Position numbers and translations under genes: made by a program
The notes under the pieces: generated by a model
The model's input: only the letters and a program-made list of their open reading frames with translations
What the model was told of the DNA's origin: nothing
Databases searched by the model: none
Shown here: piece by piece, positions 1 through 5,851 of the stretch
Numbering within the stretch: position 1 is the first letter of the stretch
Layout of the letters: each line of letters starts with the position of its first letter
Assembly (NCBI GenBank): GCA_030151165.1
Contig: JASLEM010000208.1
Coordinates: 1-5,851, forward strand
Direction of reading: 5' to 3'
Length of the DNA: 5,851 nucleotides
From: Burkholderiaceae bacterium
GTDB taxonomy: Bacteria > Pseudomonadota > Gammaproteobacteria > Burkholderiales > Burkholderiaceae

Positions 1-2
1 CG

Positions 3-1331
3 GCCGACCACGCCCCGGCGCCGCACGCCGACGCCAACCGCGCGCGCAACGCGCAGGCCGCGCTGCTGGCCAACAACGTGCGCGACTGGCACTACGAGGA
101 GACCGACGCGAAGGCGAGCGACGCGGTGGTCTTCGCGAACGCCGCCGACGACGACCGCGCCGACATCGCCACCGGCGACCGCGTGCTGCTGATCGTCGAG
201 AACGACCTCGCGTTCGCGCGCATCCTGCTCGCCGCCGCGCGCCACGCCGGCTTCAAGGGGCTGGTGACGAGCACCGGCGCGAGCGCGCTGACGATGGCGC
301 GCGAGTTCCATCCGTCCGTCATCACGCTCGACATCCACCTGCCCGACATGCCCGGCTGGCGCATCCTCGATCGCCTCAAGGGCGACCTCGTCACGCGCCA
401 CATCCCGATCTGCGTGGTCTCGACCGACGACGCGCGCGAGCGGGCGCTGGAGTCGGGCGCGCTCGGCTTCCTCGCGAAGCCGCTGCAGTCGGCCGATGTC
501 GCCGACGACGTCGTCGCGCAGCTGTACCAGTACGCCGAGCGCGGCACGAAGCGGCTCGCGGTCGTGATGCCCGCGACGGCGCGCCGCGCGGCCTTCCTCG
601 AGACGCTGGACTCCGACGTCGAGGTGCGGATCGCCGAGGACGGCGAGGCCGCGCGCCGCGCGCTCGCGGATGCCGACTGCGTGGTCGTGGAGGACACGCT
701 GCCCGACTTCGGCCCCGAGGACGTGCTCGACGCCATCGCCGCGCGCCGCGGTGTCTGCCAGCTGCCGGTCGTGCTGCTGCATGGGCCGCACGAGACGGGC
801 AACTGGAACCAGCGCCGGCCGGGCTTCGCGATCGGCGAGGCGACGTCGCTCGCCGAGCTGCGCATGCAGGCGGCGCTGTGGCTGCACCGCAGCCCGGGCG
901 CGCTGTCGGACGACGACCGCGCGACCATCGAGGGCCTGATGGGCGAGCAGCACACGCTCAAGGGCAAGAAGGCGCTGATCGTCGACGACGACATGCGCAA
1001 CATCTTCGCGCTGGCGACGGTGCTCGACGAGGAGGGCATGGTCATCGTCTCGGCCGACAACGGCCGCGAGGCGATCCGCATCGTCGAGGAGGATCCGACG
1101 ATCGACATCGTGCTGATGGACATCATGATGCCGGAGATGGACGGCATCACGACGATGCAGGAGATCCGCAAGCGGCCACGTGGCCGCGAGCTGCCGATGG
1201 TCGCGGTGACCGCGAAGGCGATGAAGGGCGATCGCCAGAAATGCATCGAGGCGGGCGCGTGGGACTACATCTCCAAACCCGTCGATCCACGCCATCTGAT
1301 GGCCGTGCTGAGGGGGTGGCTGTGCCGATGA
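3..1331 (+). CDS. Hybrid sensor histidine kinase, C-terminal part with three receiver domains (5' end outside window)
   Basis: The reading frame is open to the left edge, so 442 C-terminal residues of a longer protein are seen; the GTG at 78 is an internal codon, not a start. An Ala/Asp-rich linker (to about 175) is followed by three receiver domains. REC1 (about 180-535) has phospho-Asp at 330-332 in ITLDIHLPDMPGW and Lys at 477-479, but its acidic pair reads Glu-Asn (198-203). REC2 (about 550-890) is degenerate, with Glu at 690-692 where Asp is expected. REC3 (about 970-1320) is canonical, with IVDDD, Asp at 1119-1121 in LMDIMMPEMDG, Thr in VAVTAKAMKGD and Lys at 1275-1277. This tail resembles large soluble or HAMP-containing hybrid kinases that end in REC-REC-REC, so HisKA and HATPase_c domains are expected upstream of base 1. 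REC3 is the likeliest phosphate acceptor. The signal sensed cannot be seen. The stop overlaps the next gene's ATG, so both are probably co-transcribed. Confidence 0.93.
   Translation, partial: ADHAPAPHADANRARNAQAALLANNVRDWHYEETDAKASDAVVFANAADDDRADIATGDRVLLIVENDLAFARILLAAARHAGFKGLVTSTGASALTMAREFHPSVITLDIHLPDMPGWRILDRLKGDLVTRHIPICVVSTDDARERALESGALGFLAKPLQSADVADDVVAQLYQYAERGTKRLAVVMPATARRAAFLETLDSDVEVRIAEDGEAARRALADADCVVVEDTLPDFGPEDVLDAIAARRGVCQLPVVLLHGPHETGNWNQRRPGFAIGEATSLAELRMQAALWLHRSPGALSDDDRATIEGLMGEQHTLKGKKALIVDDDMRNIFALATVLDEEGMVIVSADNGREAIRIVEEDPTIDIVLMDIMMPEMDGITTMQEIRKRPRGRELPMVAVTAKAMKGDRQKCIEAGAWDYISKPVDPRHLMAVLRGWLCR
1311..1316 (+). promoter_or_regulatory. Putative Shine-Dalgarno site inside the upstream gene
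   Basis: AGGGGG lies 11 nt before the ATG at 1328 and only 5 nt before an in-frame GTG at 1322. The spacing favours GTG, while the ATGA stop/start overlap favours ATG. The two choices differ by only two residues. Either way, translation of the second kinase looks coupled to the first. Confidence 0.45.
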
Positions 1332-3475
1332 CCGCTGATGTGCCGGGCACGCTGCCCGGATCGCAGGAGCCGGCGGCGGGTGCCGCGCGGGTCGACGACG
1401 TCGACCGCGTCGACATCCTGATCGTCGACGACCTGCCCGAGAAGCTGCTCGTGTTCGACACCGTGCTGGGCGAGCTCGGCCAGAACCTCGTGTTCGCGCG
1501 CTCGGGCGCGGACGCGCTGCGTCAGGTGCTGCGGCGCGACTTCGCCGTGATCCTGCTCGATGTCAACATGCCCGACATGGACGGCTTCGAGACGGCCGCG
1601 CTGATCCGCAAGTACAAGCGCGCCGCGCACACGCCGATCATCTTCATCACGTCGTACGCCGACGAGATGCAGACCGCGCGCGGCTACTCGCTGGGCGCGG
1701 TCGACTACATCCCGTCGCCGGTGGTGCCCGAGATCCTGCGCCAGAAGGTGCGCGTGTTCGTCGAGCTGCACGTGCTGCACCGGCGCATCGCGCGCCAGGC
1801 CGAGGAGCGGATCGCGCTCGCGGCGTCGGAGGCCGCGTTGAAGCTGGCCGAGGAATCGACGCGGCGCTCCACGATCCTGTCCGACCTGAGCCACGCGCTC
1901 AGCGGCGTGATCGACGTGACGAAGGCGATGCACGAGCTCCTCGCGCACGTCGTGCCGGCGCTCGCCGCCACGGCGACGGTCGCCGTGCTGGGCGAGGACG
2001 ACGTCGTCGACCACGCCGTCACGCGCTCGACGCTGCTCGACGAGGTCTCCACCACCGAGGACCTGCCGGCCGCGCAGCTGCCGACCGCGCACTACGCATT
2101 GCTGCACGCCGCGCTCGCGCTGCCCGCCGAGACGCGGCTGCGCGGCGCGCCGCTCGCCGACGGCGCGCTGCAGATGCTGCCGCTGATCCACGGCGAGCGC
2201 CTGCTCGGCGCGCTGTGGGTCGACGGCGAGGTGACGCCGCTGGGCGAGGCGCTGCTCGACGACATCGCGCAGCGCGCCGCGATCGCCTTCGCCACCGCAT
2301 CGCTGTACCGCAACCTGCAGCGCGAGATCGCCGAGCGACGCCAGGCCGAGGCGCGGCTCGAGGAGAGCAGCAAGCGCAAGGACGAGTTCCTCGCGATGCT
2401 GTCGCACGAGCTGCGCAACCCGCTCGCGCCGATCCGCAACGCCGTCGAGGTGATCCGCCTCGTCGCGCCGCCCGAGCCGAAGCTGCGCTGGGCCGCGGAC
2501 ATCACCGACCGCCAGGTGCGCCAGCTGACGCGCCTCGTCGACGAGCTGCTGGACGTCGCGCGCATCAGCCAGGGCAAGATCGTGCTGCAGATGCAATGCG
2601 TCGACCTGGTCGCGCTGGTCACGCAATGCGTCGAGGCCCAGCGCAAGGACTTCGACGCGCGCCAGCAGACGCTGTCGCTCGCGCTGCCCGGATCGGCCGT
2701 CAACCTGAACGGCGACGCGACGCGCCTCGCGCAGGTCGTGACGAACCTGCTGACCAACGCCTCCAAGTACACGCCGGAGGGCGGCTCGATCGCCGTCTCC
2801 ATCATGCGCGAGAGCGCCGAGGACGGCGAGTTCGTCACGCTGACCGTGAGCGACGACGGCATCGGCATCGAGGAGGAGCTGCTGCCGCACGTCTTCGAGC
2901 TGTTCGAGCAGGGCAAGCGCGCGCTCGACCGCACGCAGGGCGGCCTCGGCGTCGGCCTGACGCTGGTGCAGCGCCTCATCAACCTGCACAGCGGCAGCGT
3001 GCACGCCGAGAGCAGCGGCACGGGGCAGGGCTCGCAGTTCCGCGTGCGCCTGCCGTGCCTCGTCGAGGTCGACAACGTCGTGATCGTCGACGAGGATCCG
3101 AGCCAGGCCGCGCCGACGGTCGGCCGGCGCATCCTCGTCGTCGAGGACAACGCGGACGTCGCCGAGACCACGACGATGCTGCTGACGCTGTCCGGCCACG
3201 AGGTGCTGTGCGCGAAGGACGGCCTGCAGGCGCTGCAGTTCGCGGCGGACTTCGGCCCCGAGGTCGTGCTGCTGGACATCGGCCTGCCGCTGATGGACGG
3301 CTACGAGGTCGCGCGCCGGCTGCGCCAGATGCCGCAGACGCGCGACGCGTTGCTGATCGCGCTGACCGGCTACGGCCAGCAGGGCGACCGCCAGCGCGGC
3401 AGGGAGGCCGGCTTCGACGGCCACCTGCTCAAGCCGGTCGACCCGCGCGCGCTCGGGGAGATGATCGCGGGCTGA
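1328..3475 (+). CDS. Soluble hybrid histidine kinase, REC-GAF-HisKA-HATPase-REC
   Basis: This gene encodes a 715-residue cytoplasmic kinase with no membrane segment. The N-terminal receiver (about 28-145) has acidic pair D34/D35, phospho-Asp D78 and T108, but Ser130 replaces the conserved Lys. A helical linker (145-180) leads to a GAF-like region (about 180-325) and a coiled coil (326-352). HisKA has H360 in the H-box SHELRNP. HATPase_c has the N-box NLLTNASKYT (473-482), G1 DDGIGI (509-514), the F-box VFELFEQG and G2 GGLGVGL (538-544). The C-terminal receiver (about 600-715) is canonical, with E606/D607, D650, T680 and K702. It should autophosphorylate H360 and pass phosphate to D650. The N-terminal receiver suggests control by an upstream kinase, perhaps the one encoded just before it. 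The ATG overlaps the previous stop (ATGA). An in-frame GTG at 1322, about 5 nt after AGGGGG (1311-1316), is an alternative start adding two residues. Output partner unknown. Confidence 0.95.
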   Translation: MTADVPGTLPGSQEPAAGAARVDDVDRVDILIVDDLPEKLLVFDTVLGELGQNLVFARSGADALRQVLRRDFAVILLDVNMPDMDGFETAALIRKYKRAAHTPIIFITSYADEMQTARGYSLGAVDYIPSPVVPEILRQKVRVFVELHVLHRRIARQAEERIALAASEAALKLAEESTRRSTILSDLSHALSGVIDVTKAMHELLAHVVPALAATATVAVLGEDDVVDHAVTRSTLLDEVSTTEDLPAAQLPTAHYALLHAALALPAETRLRGAPLADGALQMLPLIHGERLLGALWVDGEVTPLGEALLDDIAQRAAIAFATASLYRNLQREIAERRQAEARLEESSKRKDEFLAMLSHELRNPLAPIRNAVEVIRLVAPPEPKLRWAADITDRQVRQLTRLVDELLDVARISQGKIVLQMQCVDLVALVTQCVEAQRKDFDARQQTLSLALPGSAVNLNGDATRLAQVVTNLLTNASKYTPEGGSIAVSIMRESAEDGEFVTLTVSDDGIGIEEELLPHVFELFEQGKRALDRTQGGLGVGLTLVQRLINLHSGSVHAESSGTGQGSQFRVRLPCLVEVDNVVIVDEDPSQAAPTVGRRILVVEDNADVAETTTMLLTLSGHEVLCAKDGLQALQFAADFGPEVVLLDIGLPLMDGYEVARRLRQMPQTRDALLIALTGYGQQGDRQRGREAGFDGHLLKPVDPRALGEMIAG

Positions 3476-3508
3476 GCCGTCGCCGCCGGCGATCGTGCGG
3501 GGCGCATG

Positions 3509-3532
3509 AAAAAGGGGACGCCGCGCGTCCCC
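3509..3532 (-). terminator. Rho-independent terminator for the single-domain response regulator
   Basis: A perfect 7-bp stem pairs GGGGACG (3514-3520) with CGTCCCC (3526-3532) around the loop CCGCG. Read on the minus strand, the hairpin is followed at once by five T residues (A-run 3509-3513), starting about 45 nt after the response regulator stop. This is the classic intrinsic terminator layout. On the plus strand there is no T-run after the stem, so it would end transcription of the kinase operon poorly, if at all. Confidence 0.85.
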
Positions 3533-3576
3533 GGGTCCTTCGTGCCGATGTCGATGCCGACGCCGGCGCGGCGCCG

Positions 3577-4059
3577 TCAGAAGCCGAACGAGTAGCGCGG
3601 CGTCGCGGCCGCGCTTCGTGCGACCGACCCCTGGGGCCCCTGCGGCTCGGGCATCGCCTGGCGCGCGCGCGGCGCGATCACGCGGTCGAGGCGGGTCAGC
3701 AGCGTCGGCACGCGCAGCGGCTTGTGCCAGACGTCCTGGAAGCTGGTGCCCGCCGGCATGAACTCGGCCTCGGCGGTGACGGCGATCGCCGGGATATGCT
3801 CCCAGCCCGGGATCAGGCGCATGCGCTCGAGCAGCTCGGTGCCGTGGCAGTCGGGCAGGCGCAGGTCGAGCAGCAGCAGCGAGGGCTGGAGCTGCTGCGC
3901 GGCGGCCATCGCGGACGCGCCGTCGATCGCGATCACCAGCTGGAGTTCGGGCCGCAGCTCGAACACCGTCTGCATCAGCAGCACGTTGATCGGGTGGTCC
4001 TCGACGTAGAGGACGGTGTCGCGCGTCTCGCTGTCCGGGTGGTCGGTGATCTGCGCCAT
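3577..4059 (-). CDS. Single-domain response regulator (stand-alone receiver)
   Basis: This gene encodes 160 residues, essentially one CheY-like receiver. The acidic pair is E20/D21 in LYVEDHPIN, the phospho-Asp is D65 in LLLLDLRLPD, the switch Thr is T95 in AVTA, and the Lys is K113 in WHKP. The fold ends near residue 128. A tail of about 30 residues rich in Pro, Gln, Arg and Ala follows, ending in aromatic residues, with no DNA-binding or enzymatic domain. Such proteins act by protein contact or as phosphate shuttles or sinks. The ATG at 4059 was chosen because AAAGGAG sits 6 nt upstream and because the receiver fold begins shortly after it; the open frame extends to 4290 but that extension has no family-like sequence. 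It converges on the hybrid kinase operon and diverges from the lipoprotein gene. Similar stand-alone receivers often accompany REC-containing hybrid kinases, so one of the two kinases is the likely partner, by inference only. Confidence 0.92.
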   Translation of the reverse strand: MAQITDHPDSETRDTVLYVEDHPINVLLMQTVFELRPELQLVIAIDGASAMAAAQQLQPSLLLLDLRLPDCHGTELLERMRLIPGWEHIPAIAVTAEAEFMPAGTSFQDVWHKPLRVPTLLTRLDRVIAPRARQAMPEPQGPQGSVARSAAATPRYSFGF

Positions 4060-4065
4060 GGGGTT

Positions 4066-4072
4066 CTCCTTT
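4066..4072 (-). promoter_or_regulatory. Ribosome binding site of the single-domain response regulator
   Basis: On the minus strand AAAGGAG stands 6 nt before the ATG at 4059. It is a near-perfect Shine-Dalgarno match. It fixes the start of this gene and excludes the longer open frame reaching 4290. Confidence 0.85.
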
Positions 4073-4141
4073 GAGCAACCCGGAACACGGCAATCGACAT
4101 GCCCGAGATTTCTCCCGTCCTTGGGGGATGCGGAACTCCGG

Positions 4142-4163
4142 GCGCGGCCTCCGCGGGCCGCGC
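4142..4163. repeat. Perfect inverted repeat, 8-bp arms, 6-nt spacer
   Basis: GCGCGGCC (4142-4149) and GGCCGCGC (4156-4163) flank TCCGCG. The arms are pure G/C, so chance occurrence at this GC content is not negligible. It could form a hairpin in the 5' leader of the response regulator message, or be an operator. No T-run follows on either strand, so it is unlikely to be an intrinsic terminator. Confidence 0.5.
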
Positions 4164-4185
4164 TGCCGCAACTCTTGCGTGCGGG

Positions 4186-4215
4186 GTCGGACACGCGAAC
4201 GGGTGCTTGTCCGAC
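4186..4215. repeat. Perfect inverted repeat, 8-bp arms, 14-nt spacer (possible operator)
   Basis: GTCGGACA (4186-4193) and TGTCCGAC (4208-4215) are exact reverse complements. Their centres are 22 bp apart, about two helical turns, which would place both arms on the same DNA face as expected for a dimeric regulator. It lies about 90 bp upstream of the lipoprotein ATG. The mixed base composition makes it less trivial than the neighbouring G/C-only repeat. The binding protein is unknown, and a simple hairpin is an alternative. Confidence 0.5.
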
Positions 4216-4293
4216 GCGGCGCGGCCCCCGGATTGCCAGAAATGGGTCACACACCGGCGCGGCATCCCGCCGACGCCCAACCCCAGACACACC

Positions 4294-4298
4294 AGGAG
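4294..4298 (+). promoter_or_regulatory. Ribosome binding site of the OsmB-like lipoprotein gene
   Basis: AGGAG lies 6 nt before the ATG at 4305. It selects this start over upstream in-frame starts, and that choice also puts the lipoprotein signal peptide directly at the N-terminus. Confidence 0.85.
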
Positions 4299-4304
4299 TC
4301 CATC

Positions 4305-4514
4305 ATGTCCAAGACCCGTTTCTCGAGCACCCTCGTCGCCACCCTCGCCATTGCCGGCGCGCTGAGCGCCTGCGCCACGCCGCGCGAAACCAGCACCGCC
4401 GTCGGCGCGGGCGTGGGCGCCGTGGCCGGTGCCGTGCTGACCGGCGGCTCGACGGCCGGTACCGCCATCGGCGCGGGCGTCGGCGGCGTGGTCGGCAACC
4501 AGATCAAGCGCTGA
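4305..4514 (+). CDS. osmB: OsmB-like small outer membrane lipoprotein with glycine zipper
   Basis: This gene encodes 69 residues. A short basic N-terminus (K3, R5) and a hydrophobic stretch (8-20) lead to the lipobox L20-S21-A22-C23, so signal peptidase II should cleave before Cys23. Ala24 at position +2 is not the Asp inner membrane retention signal, so sorting to the outer membrane is expected. The mature part is Gly/Ala-rich: TAVGAGVGAVAGAVLTGGST, then AGTAIGAGVGGVVGNQIKR, a glycine-zipper pattern. As recalled, E. coli OsmB (72 residues) has the parallel segments TAIGAGAGALGGAVLTDGST and GGAAVGGVIGHQV, a close match in length and order. OsmB is an osmotically and stress-induced lipoprotein whose molecular role is not well defined. 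The gene stands alone, divergent from the response regulator and convergent with the sigma-54 activator. The symbol rests on sequence resemblance only; a generic glycine-zipper lipoprotein is the alternative. Confidence 0.88.
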   Translation: MSKTRFSSTLVATLAIAGALSACATPRETSTAVGAGVGAVAGAVLTGGSTAGTAIGAGVGGVVGNQIKR

Positions 4515-4526
4515 GCCTGAAACGGA

Positions 4527-4548
4527 ACAGGACGCCGCGGCGTCCTGT
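4527..4548. terminator. Perfect 22-bp palindrome between convergent genes, likely terminator hairpin
   Basis: The arms ACAGGACGCC (4527-4536) and GGCGTCCTGT (4539-4548) pair perfectly around a GC centre, giving about nine usable base pairs with a four-base loop. It starts 13 nt after the lipoprotein stop. On the minus strand it is followed by TTCCGTTTC, a weak T-rich tract, so it may end the sigma-54 activator transcript; the plus side has no T-run. Confidence 0.6.
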
Positions 4549-4561
4549 CCATGGGTCAGCG

Positions 4562-4598
4562 AAGGCCGCCGGCGGTGGGAGCCACGGCGGCCTTTCTT
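4562..4598 (+). terminator. Likely Rho-independent terminator of the OsmB-like gene
   Basis: AAGGCCGCC (4562-4570) pairs with GGCGGCCTT (4586-4594), a 9-bp stem with a 15-nt loop, and the plus strand continues as TTTCTT (4593-4598). The long loop and interrupted T-tract make it less ideal than the 3509-3532 hairpin. It could also act on the minus strand for the activator, whose stop is at 4612-4614. Confidence 0.6.
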
Positions 4599-4611
4599 CG
4601 TCGGGATCCGG

Positions 4612-5851
<1,240 letters not shown>

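Larger units (their letters stand above)
4060..4304. promoter_or_regulatory. Divergent intergenic region between response regulator and lipoprotein gene
   Basis: These 245 bp must hold the promoters of both divergent genes. I found no convincing sigma-70 -35/-10 pair on either strand; GGAACT at 4132-4137 resembles an RpoE -35 box but lacks a matching -10 at the right distance. Two perfect inverted repeats stand out and are listed separately. The open frames crossing this stretch lack family-like sequence, so I treat it as non-coding. Confidence 0.6.

Noticed and set aside
92..1246. A 384-codon minus-strand open frame opposite the triple-receiver region
   Set aside because: It has a Ser/Arg/Ala-rich composition and no domain, while the plus frame encodes clear receivers.
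878..1327. Upstream in-frame extension of the second kinase
   Set aside because: The extension is Arg/Gly/Asp-rich and lies over the third receiver of the first kinase. The receiver fold and the ATGA overlap place the start at 1328.
3480..3492. Small hairpin TCGCC/GGCGA just after the kinase operon stop
   Set aside because: It has only a five-pair stem and no T-run. Such hairpins are common at this GC content.
3577..3594. C-terminal RYSFGF of the response regulator resembling an outer membrane barrel end signal
   Set aside because: The protein has no signal peptide and is a soluble receiver, so the terminal Phe pattern is taken as coincidence.
2215..4074. A 619-codon plus-strand open frame in another register
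   Set aside because: It is Arg/Ala/Pro-rich with no motifs, overlaps the true kinase frame, and runs across the intergenic hairpin and the antisense of the response regulator.
4132..4137. GGAACT resembling an RpoE -35 element
   Set aside because: No matching -10 sequence is found 16-17 bp downstream; a six-base match alone is weak.
1265..4171. A 968-codon open frame on the minus strand, antisense to the second kinase and the response regulator region
   Set aside because: Its product is rich in Arg, Ala, His and Leu with no recognisable domain, and it overlaps a plus-strand gene with every kinase motif intact. Long antisense frames are expected in GC-rich genes.

Overview
This window is about 70% GC by eye, with strongly G/C-ending codons. 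It carries a dense cluster of two-component signalling genes around a small OsmB-like lipoprotein gene. The GC level, the AGGAG-type ribosome binding sites, the style of the hybrid kinases and the sigma-54 activator suggest a proteobacterium, most likely a betaproteobacterium of the order Burkholderiales. That placement is an inference from family resemblance; no taxonomic marker gene is present.

Left block, plus strand (1-3475). The window opens inside the 3' part of a large hybrid histidine kinase. Only its linker and three C-terminal receiver domains are present; the kinase core lies upstream of base 1. Its stop codon overlaps the ATG of a second, soluble hybrid kinase of 715 residues with order REC, GAF-like, HisKA, HATPase_c, REC. 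The ATGA overlap implies one operon with translational coupling.

Middle (3476-4304). A 101-bp gap separates the kinase operon from a convergent minus-strand gene for a 160-residue single-domain response regulator. The gap holds a hairpin with a T-run on the minus strand, a good intrinsic terminator for the response regulator. Upstream of that gene, a 245-bp divergent gap leads to the lipoprotein gene on the plus strand. The gap contains two perfect 8-bp inverted repeats.

Right block (4305-5851). The 69-residue OsmB-like lipoprotein gene converges on a minus-strand sigma-54-dependent response regulator of the NtrC type. Two hairpins lie in the gap between their stops. The activator runs off the right edge, so most of its receiver domain, including the phosphorylated Asp, is not visible.

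How the parts may work together. Seven receiver domains, one of them clearly dead and one cut by the edge, lie within 5.9 kb, with one complete kinase core and no HPt domain. A phosphorelay joining the two hybrid kinases, the stand-alone receiver and perhaps the sigma-54 activator is plausible from proximity, but unproven. All genes belong to known families. I see no mobile element, RNA gene or CRISPR array and no clearly new type of system. The most unusual points are the altered active sites of several receivers and the paired inverted repeats next to the lipoprotein gene.
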